Below are positions 46,516 to 55,647 of a stretch of DNA of 64,000 nt, one piece after another. How positions within the stretch are numbered: the stretch's first letter is position 1; each line of letters starts with the position of its first letter. Origin of the DNA: Paenibacillus sp. BSR1-1 (lineage in GTDB: Bacteria; Bacillota; Bacilli; Bacillales; Cytobacillaceae); NCBI RefSeq assembly GCF_030403775.1, contig NZ_JAQMWQ010000003.1:248001-312000 (forward strand), given 5' to 3'. The position numbers and the translations under genes were made by a program. Under the pieces are notes generated by a model. The model was given only the letters and a program-made list of their open reading frames with translations, did not search any database and was not told the origin of the DNA.

Positions 46516-47602
46516 ATTTCATTTCATTCAAGGGACTTATGATTACCCTCCCCTTCTTCTCAGCGATCTCCTTTAAGCCCATCCGAATCATGCGAAATAC
46601 GAGAATCCATGATGCGGTCATCAAAACGATTTGTCCAACCGGAAAAATACCTGGAATCGGAGCATCCCATAAAGCATGCAGCAAAACCACGATAAAAAAT
46701 ATCCGAAGGAATTTTGCTTTTATAAACATGTTTAATTCCGGATGTTTATCCCCTTGTACCATGCAAAATGCGGCACCAGTCAATGCAGCCCAAGCAACAT
46801 GTCCGCCAGGTGCTAAAAAACTGCGCCAAAGGATGGTGGAATAAAGGCTTGAAAAACTACCTGAAAGAAGTGCCCTTAATGCATAACCAGCAGTTTCAAA
46901 CGCTGCGAAGCCAGCGCCAACCGCAGCACCTATCAGAAGACCGTTAAGAATATATCTGTACTTAATGTTGCGCACGAACAGGATAACTGTCGCAACCTTT
47001 GCCAGTTCCTCGGCGATTCCTATCGTGATGGGATTGATGTTATGCCTTAAGATATTAAAAAAAACAAGGGCGACCAGCATCGATAGAATACCGCCGATAA
47101 ACACCACGTAAATGACTCTATAAAAAGCAATATTCTGAGGTGCATTCATTTCCCAGAAGAATATTAAAGTAGTAAATGGCACCGCAAAAGCACCTACAAT
47201 AATAAGTCCTGGTAAGAAGTTAATATTTTTGAACAAGCTGACACCCAAAAACAATCCAAGGAAAGCAATAAGTGCAATGATGAAAACCCTCGTAAATAGC
47301 CAAGGTTTTGGCCATGTTTCCTTTACTTCCTCTATTTTAGGAGTAGTAAGCGCTGTTCCAACGATAAAAAGCCGTTCAGCCTCAAGAATACTATGATTTC
47401 GGAACACACGTGAAAATATATTTTGAAATTTTGGTTCAACCGACCGTTCAAATTTAGGAACCATGTCTACATAATGGGCAAATTCATAGAAATAGCTGTT
47501 TTCATCCTGGTTACCATTCTCAGGGCGTATAAACTTTTCGCCGCAGTTTAAGCAAAACTTTACCCCATCTGGATTAACATAAACACATCCCGGGCATTTC
47601 AT
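46514..47602 (-). CDS. PrsW-family intramembrane protease with N-terminal zinc ribbon
   Basis: 362 residues. Residues 2-20 carry CPGC...CLNC, a zinc-ribbon finger. About eight membrane helices follow with the PrsW/CAAX-protease-like motifs GIAEELAK (Glu-Glu), GAGFAAFE, GGHVAWAA and LLHALWD, which form the active site. B. subtilis PrsW cuts the anti-sigma factor RsiW in response to antimicrobial peptides; this longer relative with a finger may have another target. Start at the ATG at 47602 after GGGGAGAAGCC. Confidence 0.85.
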   Translation of the reverse strand: MKCPGCVYVNPDGVKFCLNCGEKFIRPENGNQDENSYFYEFAHYVDMVPKFERSVEPKFQNIFSRVFRNHSILEAERLFIVGTALTTPKIEEVKETWPKPWLFTRVFIIALIAFLGLFLGVSLFKNINFLPGLIIVGAFAVPFTTLIFFWEMNAPQNIAFYRVIYVVFIGGILSMLVALVFFNILRHNINPITIGIAEELAKVATVILFVRNIKYRYILNGLLIGAAVGAGFAAFETAGYALRALLSGSFSSLYSTILWRSFLAPGGHVAWAALTGAAFCMVQGDKHPELNMFIKAKFLRIFFIVVLLHALWDAPIPGIFPVGQIVLMTASWILVFRMIRMGLKEIAEKKGRVIISPLNEMK

Positions 47603-47704
47603 TGGCTTCTCCCCTTTCATTTTCTAATCTTAAATGTGCTAATAAATGTATGATTCCCTTTTGAAACCAATAATACCAATACATTTTTTGCAAAATTTTA
47701 TCGC

Positions 47705-47742
47705 AAAAAAGGCAGGAGGATTTGAATTCCTTCTGCCTTTTT
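47705..47742. terminator. Hairpin with T-run
   Basis: AAAAAAGGCAG...GG pairs with CC...CTGCCTTTTT. It is not after any intact gene; it may end transcripts coming through the tandem repeat. Confidence 0.6.
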
Positions 47743-47779
47743 GTATTAATCCGATTTGCCAAACAGAACGGAAGGATTT

Positions 47780-48108
47780 CCAATTAATATCCAGTAAATG
47801 TCTAAAGTTTCGAAAATTTTGTAGTAAGAGAGAGGAAAGATGTCATAAGTGGCAAAAAAGATGTAGTAAGTCTTCTTGTATTGTGGGATTTACCAATAAA
47901 TATCCAGGAAATGTCGTAAGTTTCGAAAATTATGTAGTAAGTAAGCGGAAAGATGTCATAAGTGGCAAAAAAGATGTAGTAAGTCTTCTTGAATTGTCTG
48001 ATTTACCAATTAATATCCAGTAAATGTCGTAAGTTTAGAAAAACACGTAGTAAGTTAGCGAAAAGATGTCATAAGAAGCGAAAAAAATGTAGTAAGTCTT
48101 CTTGAATC
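47780..48108. repeat. Tandem 113-bp repeat, three copies, with 21-bp sub-repeats
   Basis: Copies begin at 47780, 47893 and 48006, each with CCAAT(T/A)AATATCCAG. Inside each copy, a unit starting ATGT(C/A)(G/A)TAAGT recurs four times at 21-base steps, joined by G/A-rich spacers (for example GTGGCAAAAAAG). Copies 1 and 2 are almost identical over their second halves; copy 3 is more diverged and ends early. The frames across it are short and carry stops, so it is not coding. Confidence 0.9.
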
Positions 48109-48159
48109 CTCCTCTTATATTAAAAAAATCTATTATTGATTTAAAAAATCATCGAAATG

Positions 48160-48200
48160 AAAAAGCGATTCGTGATTTCAACATCATGAATCGCTTTTTA
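48160..48200 (-). terminator. Terminator after the small ORF
   Basis: AAAAAGCGATTC pairs with GAATCGCTTTTT, with sixteen bases between the arms. Confidence 0.8.
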
Positions 48201-48202
48201 GC

Positions 48203-48322
48203 TTATAATCCTATTTCTTTCAAAATACTTTCCAATGTAGCCCCTTTATACGAATTTTTAGCCTTTGGAGCTTCGGCTGCAGTAAGATTTTGTAATACAA
48301 AGTTTTTGATAATATAATTCAT
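48203..48322 (-). CDS. Possible 39-residue peptide gene downstream of a broken HTH regulator
   Basis: ATG at 48322 to TAA at 48203; the product starts MNYIIKNFVLQNLTAAEAP and ends ESILKEIGL. A weak GGTGG/GGA lies before the start and a clear terminator follows. It lies 22 bases after the truncated regulator, in the position of signalling peptides of Rgg/PlcR/NprR-type systems, but no signal peptide is visible. The frame stays open for ten more codons upstream, so it could also be the C-terminal remnant of a larger gene. Confidence 0.35.
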   Translation of the reverse strand: MNYIIKNFVLQNLTAAEAPKAKNSYKGATLESILKEIGL

Positions 48323-48344
48323 GTCTTTTCCATCCACCACTTTA

Positions 48345-48619
48345 TCAAATCAATGGTTCTTTTTCGAATAATTCCTCGTTGTTTTGCATCACGAGGGCAT
48401 CATGCCAAAGCCTTAATTTCAGTTGAAGGTTTTCATATTTGTCCGTTTCTTCTTCTAGGCTGATATTTAATCTTTTTGACAATAAGTATGTAATTTCCCC
48501 TGAGTATTCCGTAATATCTCTTTCTATCTTCCTTAAATGTGTAACAGAGCAAATTCCTTCACAAAGCTGACTTTGGGTCAATCCAGCTTTTTTTCAATAA
48601 AATTTGATAATTTTCCCAT
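48345..48619 (-). pseudogene. Truncated, frameshifted HTH (XRE, TPR-type) regulator
   Basis: From the ATG at 48619: MGKLSNFIEKK, then a shift of frame in an A7 tract (T7 on the plus strand near 48590) into AGLTQSQLCEGICSVTHL and RKIERDITEYSGEI. Together they make a normal XRE helix-turn-helix of the kind joined to TPR repeats in peptide-sensing regulators. The frame ends after about 90 residues, where relatives have some 280, so the peptide-binding part is gone. A frameshift error alone would not explain the truncation. Confidence 0.7.
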
Positions 48620-48783
48620 CAATCATTCATGCACCCCATGTTGGATTTTATCCATAATTATAGATTGCTCGTTATATTTTACAATAAATGTCGGTATTGT
48701 AATAGACAAATATAGAAAGTGAAAATTTTACAAAGCAAGATTACTGGCTTCCCTTAAATGCGTTATAATGGAGAAAAAAGGAA

Positions 48784-49455
48784 GTGACCGGCGGGGATAT
48801 GGCTCCACTAGAACCTAAAAAAATTAAGTTGATTATTGCCGATGATAATTCATTTATCCGGGAAGGCTTAAAAATAATTTTAAATACATATGAAGAATTT
48901 GAAGTGTTGGATACGGTGAATGATGGAAAAGAAGCTATGGAATATTGCATAAAGCATGTGGTGGATATTGCCTTGCTGGATGTACGCATGCCGAATATGA
49001 ATGGTGTGGAAGCAACGAAGCTCATTAGCGAACAAACGAAAACCAAACCAATCATTTTAACTACCTTTGATGATGATGAGTACATATTGGAGGCCATCAA
49101 AAATGGCGCAAAAGGTTATTTATTGAAAAATAACGACCCGGAACGAATTCGAGATGCGATAAAGAGCGTCATGAACGGAAACAGTATTTTACAGGATGTT
49201 GTATTAGAGAAAATTAAATCTAACTTATCGGAAAATAAAGAAACAGAATCGAAAATTGACGCCTCCCTGTTTACCGAAAGAGAACGGGAAATCATGTCGC
49301 TGATTGCCAAGGGCTATTCAAACAAAGCCATTTCCAAGCAATTATTTATTTCTGAAGGAACTGTCGCCAATTACATCACTTCAATATTAGGGAAAACAAG
49401 ATTAGAGCATCGAACACAAATAGCCATTTACTATATTACTGGGAAAGTTGAATAA
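48784..49455 (+). CDS. NarL-family response regulator (LnrK-like)
   Basis: About 220 residues: receiver domain with IIADDNSFIREGL, phospho-Asp in IALLDVRMPNMNG and Lys in GYLLKNND; then a LuxR-type HTH with FTEREREIMSLIAKGYSNKAI and EGTVANYITSIL. Start is either the GTG at 48784 or the ATG at 48799; neither has an ideal ribosome site. The kinase gene follows at once, and an ABC-2 exporter after that, as in the LnrJK-LMN linearmycin system of B. subtilis. Confidence 0.88.
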   Translation: MTGGDMAPLEPKKIKLIIADDNSFIREGLKIILNTYEEFEVLDTVNDGKEAMEYCIKHVVDIALLDVRMPNMNGVEATKLISEQTKTKPIILTTFDDDEYILEAIKNGAKGYLLKNNDPERIRDAIKSVMNGNSILQDVVLEKIKSNLSENKETESKIDASLFTEREREIMSLIAKGYSNKAISKQLFISEGTVANYITSILGKTRLEHRTQIAIYYITGKVE

Positions 49456-49456
49456 G

Positions 49457-50563
49457 ATGGATTTTTGGATTATTTTTAGCAAGCTCGCTTTATTAATTTT
49501 TATAGCCTTTACCTGTGTCCGGACCGATATTAGTCACATTTCATGGGTTGTTTTCGCTATTCTGCTTTATTTCTGTTTGAATATCACTTTAAATATCTTT
49601 AAAAGGATTTCAATAAAAAGAATCCTGCTGTTACTTTCAATCGGGATATCGATTACATCCTATTTTGAAATAAATTCGTTGTTTATTTTACTTTTACCGT
49701 TTGCTTTGATTGAATTGACTGCTGATTTTTTTAATAAAAAAATAATCATCCTGCTCATTTCCATAGTCCCTATAATAAACATTAATGAAGCATTACAGCC
49801 TCTATATGGGATAGTAACGATTTTTTGTTTCATGATTTTTACCATTATATCAGTGTACGGGGATCGACTAATAAAAAATGAAGAACAAATGGATTCAATG
49901 AGAAAAACGCTTCAAAAAATGACCAAAAACCTTAATGAAAATACAGAATACATCCGCCAGTCAGAATACACCTTTAAATTAGAAGAACGAAATCGAATTT
50001 CACAGGAAATTCACGATAAAATCGGGCACTCCATAACGGGGGCACTTTTTCAAATGGAAGCAGCCAAGCGTTTAATCGAAACCGACAAACTCAAAGCAAC
50101 AGAGCTGCTGCAAAATGCCATTAATATTTCCAAGGATGGAATTGAAAACATTCGATTGACTCTAAAAAATATGAAGCCCCCTTCTGAGCAGGTGGGGATT
50201 CATCGGATCAAGTTGATGATTGACGAATTTGCCGCAAAACATCAATTTAAAACAGTCCTGACTCACGATGGCAATTTAGATATCATTACCCCGATTCAAT
50301 GGAAAATCATCCATGAAAATACCATAGAAGCCTTAACCAATACCATGAAATATTCCAATGCAACGCTCGTCTCAGTTGAATTGAAAGTGTTAAACAAAAT
50401 GATTCGTGTAGAAATTAAGGACAATGGTTCCGGTGCGGATAAAATTAAAAAAGGGCTAGGTATTATCGGGATGGAGGAACGCACTGCTTCCTTGAACGGG
50501 AAAATTATTGTCGATGGAACCCGCGGATTTTCTGTCACCACCCTCCTCCCCATTCATTCATGA
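49457..50563 (+). CDS. DesK-type histidine kinase (LnrJ-like)
   Basis: 368 residues with about five or six membrane helices in the first 140 residues, a coiled linker, a HisKA_3 domain (LEERNRISQEIHDKIGHSI with the phospho-His) and an ATPase domain (NTIEALTNTMKYSNA, DNGSGADKIKKGLG). No separate extracellular domain exists, so a lipid or membrane-borne antibiotic signal is likely. Start at the ATG at 49457, one base after the regulator stop. The pair ends at its own terminator. Confidence 0.85.
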   Translation: MDFWIIFSKLALLIFIAFTCVRTDISHISWVVFAILLYFCLNITLNIFKRISIKRILLLLSIGISITSYFEINSLFILLLPFALIELTADFFNKKIIILLISIVPIININEALQPLYGIVTIFCFMIFTIISVYGDRLIKNEEQMDSMRKTLQKMTKNLNENTEYIRQSEYTFKLEERNRISQEIHDKIGHSITGALFQMEAAKRLIETDKLKATELLQNAINISKDGIENIRLTLKNMKPPSEQVGIHRIKLMIDEFAAKHQFKTVLTHDGNLDIITPIQWKIIHENTIEALTNTMKYSNATLVSVELKVLNKMIRVEIKDNGSGADKIKKGLGIIGMEERTASLNGKIIVDGTRGFSVTTLLPIHS

Positions 50564-50598
50564 AAAACTCACGCAAACAATATGAATAATCTCATGTG

Positions 50599-50642
50599 AA
50601 AAGAATGAACGATTGCACTTATTTCTGTTCATTCTTTTTTTT
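50599..50642 (+). terminator. Terminator after the kinase gene
   Basis: AAAGAATGAAC pairs with GTTCATTCTTT, followed by a T-run. It separates the regulatory pair from the exporter genes. Confidence 0.85.
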
Positions 50643-50678
50643 ATACTTAAACCATACAAACGATTTAGGGGTGAAAAA

Positions 50679-51617
50679 ATGAACGTTTTAGAAATCAAAA
50701 ATTTAACAAAAAAATTCAGTGATTTTATTGCTGTCGATAATATGTCTTTAACGGTTGCCGAGGGAGAAATATTTGGATTCCTGGGTGCTAATGGAGCAGG
50801 AAAAAGTACCACCATCAATATGATTGCCGGCCTTTTGCGGAGTAATGAAGGTGTCATCAATATCCTTGGTAAAAATGCGGCCAAAAACAGCCGTTTTGCC
50901 AAGATGAACATTGGGATGGTTCCTCAAGATTTAGCGATCTATGAAGACATGACTGCCTATGAAAATGTGAAATTCTTTGCTGGTCTCTATGGACTGCGGG
51001 GTCAGGAACTAAATGAAAGAGTGGAAGAAGCGCTGGAGTTCGTCGGTCTTCAGGATAAACATAAAAGTTATCCTAATAGTTTTTCGGGCGGGATGAAACG
51101 AAGGCTGAATATTGCCTGTGCCATTGCTCACCGTCCAAAACTGATCATTATGGATGAACCAACGGTTGGAATTGATCCACAATCACGGAATTATATCTTA
51201 AATTCCGTTCGAAAATTAAATGAAATGGGCTGCACCATTATTTATACCAGCCACTATATGGAGGAAGTCGAGGAAATCTGTTCTCGCATTGCCATCATTG
51301 ACCATGGCAAGATCATTGCTGAAGGTACAAAGGAACAGTTAAAATCTATCATCACCAATACGAAGGATTTATGGATTGAAGTCAAATCAACGGAAAAAGT
51401 AAATGTGGAGTCCATAAAAGCAATCAATGGAGTTGAAGCCGTACAGATTGATGAAAATCTTATCAAAATAAACTCGGACACCGGCGTTAATAATCTTAAT
51501 AAAATCATTGAGCATTTTATCAATAGTCATCTTGAAATCCGCTCTCTTCAAGAAAAAGCGCCAAACTTAGAGACTGTTTTCTTAACATTAACAGGGAGAA
51601 ACCTGCGTGACCAATAA
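50679..51617 (+). CDS. ABC-2 exporter ATPase (LnrL-like)
   Basis: 312 residues from the ATG at 50679 behind GGGGTGAAAAA. Walker A GANGAGKST, signature FSGGMKRRLNIA, Walker B LIIMDEPTVGIDP, His switch TSHYMEEVE. A C-terminal domain of about 90 residues follows, as in drug exporter ATPases of the LnrL/CcmA-like group. First gene of an exporter operon with two permease genes. Confidence 0.9.
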   Translation: MNVLEIKNLTKKFSDFIAVDNMSLTVAEGEIFGFLGANGAGKSTTINMIAGLLRSNEGVINILGKNAAKNSRFAKMNIGMVPQDLAIYEDMTAYENVKFFAGLYGLRGQELNERVEEALEFVGLQDKHKSYPNSFSGGMKRRLNIACAIAHRPKLIIMDEPTVGIDPQSRNYILNSVRKLNEMGCTIIYTSHYMEEVEEICSRIAIIDHGKIIAEGTKEQLKSIITNTKDLWIEVKSTEKVNVESIKAINGVEAVQIDENLIKINSDTGVNNLNKIIEHFINSHLEIRSLQEKAPNLETVFLTLTGRNLRDQ

Positions 51618-51629
51618 GGGGGATTTACT

Positions 51630-52742
51630 TTGAACATATTGAATATTGCTTGGAAAGGAATTAAAACGGACTTCCGGGATACTAGGACCTTGTTTTTTAT
51701 GCTCGCTTTTCCGGTCGTGCTGATGCTTGTACTCGGATCTGCCTTATCGAATACCTTTGGAAATAGCCTTCCTGTGGATGACATTCATGTTCTATATCAA
51801 GATACTTCACATAGTGACAATTTTAATCAATTTATCGATGCCGCCGAAAAATCTGGGATTCACTTTCAAAAAGTGACCGAAACCATCAATCCCCAAAATG
51901 AAGTAAAACAAAGCAAATATGATGGATATGTAGAAGTGACACAACAAGGTTTACAGCTATATGTCAATAACGGGAATAGCATTGAAGGGAGTATCCTTCA
52001 AGGAATGCTCACTTCCTATGTTGATAAATACAATATTGCTTCAGAGATCATGAAGGTTGCCCCTGAGAAGCTGGAAAGTGCCTTTACTCACAAACAGAAG
52101 GATGATTTTATTAAGGAAACATCCGTCCTTCCAAATAAACAGCCTGGTTCGATGGATTATTATGCGATAGTGATCACAACGATGATTGTCCTTTATGGAG
52201 CGATGTCATCAAGTTCTTTAATTATCAGTGAAAGGGTCAGAAAAACGGCAGATCGTTTAATTGCCTCACCAGTGAGGAAAAGTGAAATTTTTATCGGGAA
52301 AGTCTTAGGGAGTCTTGTAAGTAATACCATTTGTGTCCTATTAGTCATTTTGTTTAGCAAACTATTTTTTAAAGCAAATTGGGGCAATCATTTAGGTATG
52401 GTTATCCTCGTCTTGCTGACAGAAATCATCTTTGCCGTAAGCATGGGAATTGGGCTCAGCTTTTTGACAAAGACAAGTGCAGCTCCAAGAATTATCATCA
52501 TGCTGTTTGTCCAGTTAGCGTCATTTTTCGGTGGGGCATATTTTAAAATTGATAATCCGCAAGGAATCTTTAAATTCATTACGGAGCTCTCTCCCCTTAC
52601 CTGGGTAAATTCAGCCATTACCAAAATGATTTTTGCAAATGATCTTTCAGCAGCCATTCCTGCAGTGACCATCCATTTGACTGGTGCACTCATATTCTTA
52701 CTTGTGGCTGTCATCTCTTTACAAAAACGGGAGGGATTATAA
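51630..52742 (+). CDS. ABC-2 exporter permease (LnrM-like)
   Basis: 370 residues: one N-terminal helix, an extracellular domain (about 45-170), then five helices, the ABC-2 type layout. TTG start seven bases after GGGGG. Its stop overlaps the next start (TAATG). With its neighbour it forms the channel of a linearmycin- or polyene-type exporter; the substrate is inferred from gene order only. Confidence 0.87.
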   Translation: MNILNIAWKGIKTDFRDTRTLFFMLAFPVVLMLVLGSALSNTFGNSLPVDDIHVLYQDTSHSDNFNQFIDAAEKSGIHFQKVTETINPQNEVKQSKYDGYVEVTQQGLQLYVNNGNSIEGSILQGMLTSYVDKYNIASEIMKVAPEKLESAFTHKQKDDFIKETSVLPNKQPGSMDYYAIVITTMIVLYGAMSSSSLIISERVRKTADRLIASPVRKSEIFIGKVLGSLVSNTICVLLVILFSKLFFKANWGNHLGMVILVLLTEIIFAVSMGIGLSFLTKTSAAPRIIIMLFVQLASFFGGAYFKIDNPQGIFKFITELSPLTWVNSAITKMIFANDLSAAIPAVTIHLTGALIFLLVAVISLQKREGL

Positions 52743-53887
52743 TGAAGGATATCCTCTGGTTAATTCAAAATACACTAAGTGTAACGTTCCGAAAAAAGAA
52801 AAATATTATTTTATATCTATGTATGCCATTAATCGGTATCTTTATTTCCCTGCTCGTTTATGGCGGGGATCAAAAAGCAATCCTGCATGTCGGAATTGTC
52901 AACCAGGACAATAGTGAAATCGCATCCGATACCATCAAATTTCTAAAAGGCTTGGAAAATGTTAAAGTTGTAGAAATTCCAAATGCAAAGACGAAAGATA
53001 AAATCATTTCTGGCGATGTGGATAGTGTTATTACCTTTGAAAAAGGGTATTCAGAAAGTGTATTATCCGGTAATCCTGCGCATATCCAGATTACTTCGAT
53101 CAAAGGAGCTCAAATCACGGGATTTGTTAAATCCTATTTATATCAATATGTTGATAATATTTCGACGATTAGTATTGCCGCTGCTGGAAATCAACAAACT
53201 TTTAAGCAGATGTATCATGATTTTCAACAAACCAACTACAAACTGACTACTCATTCCTTAGAGGATACATCCAAAAACAAGAATATGACCAATCAAACAA
53301 TTGGCTTCCTAATCATGATCATGCTTATGTCTGCAGGAAATATGTCAGAGATTATTCTTCTTGACAAAGAAAACAGAACCTATTTCCGCTTGCTTTCGAC
53401 CCCCATAAATGCACGAAAATATTTATTAGCGAATGTCTCAGTGAACATGATTATTATGACGATTCAGGTTCTCATCACGTTAACGATCATGAAAATCCTT
53501 TTTAATATCGGCATTAGCATGTCATTTTGGCAGGCAGCGTTCGTGATGATTCTATTTTCATTTATTTCAGTAGGGCTCAATTTAGTGATTGTTGCATTTT
53601 CCAATAGCAGAAGTGCTGCAGGAGCAATGCAGAATTTGATTATTACCCCGACGGTTATGATTTCCGGTTGCTTCTGGCCGGTCGAAGTAATGCCAAAAAC
53701 GCTGCAAAAAATAGCTGATTTCCTGCCACAGCGCTGGACCTTGGCTACCCTGACAAAACTGCAAGAAGGAAACTCCTTCAGCAGTTTATCATTAAATTTT
53801 ATGATTCTGATTGCTTTTGCGGCAGCCTTTTTCCTTATAGCCGTTTATAGGTTCAGCAGAAATAATTCAACTCAGAACTTTGTGTAA
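52742..53887 (+). CDS. ABC-2 exporter permease (LnrN-like)
   Basis: 381 residues with the same layout as the preceding permease: N-terminal helix, extracellular domain, then five helices and a basic tail. The ISGCFWPVEVMPKTLQ segment is typical of ABC-2 permeases. Translationally coupled to the previous gene; last gene of the operon. Confidence 0.87.
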   Translation: MKDILWLIQNTLSVTFRKKKNIILYLCMPLIGIFISLLVYGGDQKAILHVGIVNQDNSEIASDTIKFLKGLENVKVVEIPNAKTKDKIISGDVDSVITFEKGYSESVLSGNPAHIQITSIKGAQITGFVKSYLYQYVDNISTISIAAAGNQQTFKQMYHDFQQTNYKLTTHSLEDTSKNKNMTNQTIGFLIMIMLMSAGNMSEIILLDKENRTYFRLLSTPINARKYLLANVSVNMIIMTIQVLITLTIMKILFNIGISMSFWQAAFVMILFSFISVGLNLVIVAFSNSRSAAGAMQNLIITPTVMISGCFWPVEVMPKTLQKIADFLPQRWTLATLTKLQEGNSFSSLSLNFMILIAFAAAFFLIAVYRFSRNNSTQNFV

Positions 53888-53922
53888 AAAAAGCCTGTTC
53901 CTTTCTTAGGAACCGGCTTTTA
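53886..53922 (+). terminator. Terminator of the exporter operon
   Basis: AAAGCCTGTTCC pairs with GGAACCGGCTTT around TTTCTTA, with a short T-run. Confidence 0.82.
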
Positions 53923-53933
53923 ATATAAGGTTC

Positions 53934-54446
53934 TTAACAATCACCGTGCTTATTTAAATGCAATGGCGGCGGGATGAGCCACCCTTTCTCCTTATTTAAG
54001 CGGAGTACTTTTGCCCCAAGTGCTGCCTTTTGGTTGTGTATTTGAAGAAATAACATAGCTACGTCTTCCCTAATTGATTTACCTATCACTTGACTGCTGG
54101 TTACAAGCCCTGCAGCAATATCTGCTGAAAGTGTTGCGGCAATAGCAGGATCCGGAACTCTAGCTCCAACCGGAATATCCTCCAAACATGCCTCGGGAGG
54201 CTCTGGTGCTGCCGGCGGTAAACCAATACCATTTTCTTTTAAGAGTTCTTCCACTTGTTTCTTATCATGCTGGCAATTATCTATTGCTTCTAATAATAAT
54301 TTTTTTAAATCATCGTCACCTGCATGGTTAATCAAGGTTTGATATCCTGCAATCATACCATTTCCTGCTAATACAGTTGCCCAAAGGTCAAAAGCTTCAC
54401 CGTAGTGTAATGGTTCCTCTTTAGGATTTCCACTTAAAATTCCCAT
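53934..54446 (-). CDS. DUF3231-family protein, single-domain
   Basis: 170 residues from the ATG at 54446 behind AAGGAGG. It is a helical, ferritin-like protein: LHYGEAFDLWATVLAGNGMIAGYQTL, then IDNCQHDKKQVEELLKENGIGLPP, a pattern shared with the two-domain DUF3231 gene at 61122. Many Bacillaceae carry several such genes; the function is unknown. It stands next to the ger operon in the same direction but is separate from it. Confidence 0.75.
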   Translation of the reverse strand: MGILSGNPKEEPLHYGEAFDLWATVLAGNGMIAGYQTLINHAGDDDLKKLLLEAIDNCQHDKKQVEELLKENGIGLPPAAPEPPEACLEDIPVGARVPDPAIAATLSADIAAGLVTSSQVIGKSIREDVAMLFLQIHNQKAALGAKVLRLNKEKGWLIPPPLHLNKHGDC

Positions 54447-54552
54447 TGTTGCCCTCCTTAGTAGATAGGAAAATGAATTCATGTAAAGTGCCACCTTTCT
54501 TAAAGCACATAAATAACCTTCCCAATACTAAATAAATTAATGATTCTAAAAT

Positions 54553-55647
54553 TTAGTACATTGTTCCAGTTCCTTTTAATTTAACATCTGATTTTACATG
54601 AAATTCAAGTTTGGGGTACAGGTTCTTCCACTGATATAATTCATTTTTCGTAATTCCATGTTTAACCTGATATTTAAGCCCCAGGCCGAGCGGGTCTACC
54701 TCTAATTTCTGAAGGTGTTCCAGGAAGTTTTTTACCCTTGCACTAACTAAAATTGCGGCTTTTTTTTCGGATTCTTTTATATCGCTCCTGCGATGCAAGT
54801 TTTTTTGAGATTCTTCTATAAATCCTTTGATTTTAATTTGGACGTCAACATAAGGATTTCCCTTTTTCGGTATAATGATTTTCATGTTTGTTTTCGTTTG
54901 TTCTGCATTTACAAAAATTTGATCTTTTCCTTTCCCAACATCTATTAATGCTGTCTTTTCTGGATTTAATAGTTCATTTAATAATCTGGTTTCATCACGA
55001 TTTAATTCAGCTTTTATTGTCTTTCCTTTTAATACAACTGAGGTATTAATTTTAAAAGAACCATTTATCGGTTTAATAATTGGTAAATAAGGATCTATAC
55101 CACTTTCTCTTAGTCTCATATAGTAATCATTTAATATTTCGGACAAGACGTATGGGGATCTATTTGTTACTTCATTAAATGCCAAAACTAGAGCATTGGC
55201 TGGCAGTCTTTCCGATTTTACTTTCCAAGAAAGTACTTCTTTTGCTGATGGCTCACCAACAGCTACATAAGTAATGCCCTGGATATCGGGACGCTTAATA
55301 AACCATTTCATAAGGTCCAATTGATTGCTTTGCATGATTTTTTTATCCAAAACAATCACCCTGCAATGCCCAAAATCTAATTTTTTATCTACTAATGATT
55401 GAATCACTCTAATAGCTTCCGAAATTGAATTTGACTCTTGGGTGATGATTTGAAAATCCGATTTACCTGCCTCTACTTGTGCGGAGGGAATTGTTAATTT
55501 CAGCATGACACGAAAATGATGTTTAGCATTTTCAGGTTGATCGATTCCAATCGCTACAACAAAAAAACGCTTATCAATATCATTAAATTGGCAGCCAGCC
55601 AAAAAAAATGTAACCATTATAAAAATAATTAATAAATGATATTTCAT
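54553..55647 (-). CDS. gerC: Spore germination lipoprotein GerC
   Basis: 364 residues; signal peptide with lipobox FLAGC (Cys19), then the Ger(x)C domain with DIDKRFFVVAIGIDQ and the conserved FGHCRVIVLDK. It is the outer, lipid-anchored part of a nutrient receptor in the spore inner membrane. GGAGGC precedes the ATG, which overlaps the gerB stop by four bases. Third gene of gerABC. Confidence 0.92.
   Translation of the reverse strand: MKYHLLIIFIMVTFFLAGCQFNDIDKRFFVVAIGIDQPENAKHHFRVMLKLTIPSAQVEAGKSDFQIITQESNSISEAIRVIQSLVDKKLDFGHCRVIVLDKKIMQSNQLDLMKWFIKRPDIQGITYVAVGEPSAKEVLSWKVKSERLPANALVLAFNEVTNRSPYVLSEILNDYYMRLRESGIDPYLPIIKPINGSFKINTSVVLKGKTIKAELNRDETRLLNELLNPEKTALIDVGKGKDQIFVNAEQTKTNMKIIIPKKGNPYVDVQIKIKGFIEESQKNLHRRSDIKESEKKAAILVSARVKNFLEHLQKLEVDPLGLGLKYQVKHGITKNELYQWKNLYPKLEFHVKSDVKLKGTGTMY

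Noticed and set aside
47646-48023. A 125-residue plus-strand frame crossing the tandem repeat
   Set aside because: It spans a terminator-like hairpin and non-coding repeat units, and repeats its own sequence only because the DNA repeats; no ribosome site.
47780-48108. CRISPR array
   Set aside because: The units are 113 bases with 21-base sub-repeats and no unique spacers of constant length, and no cas genes are near.
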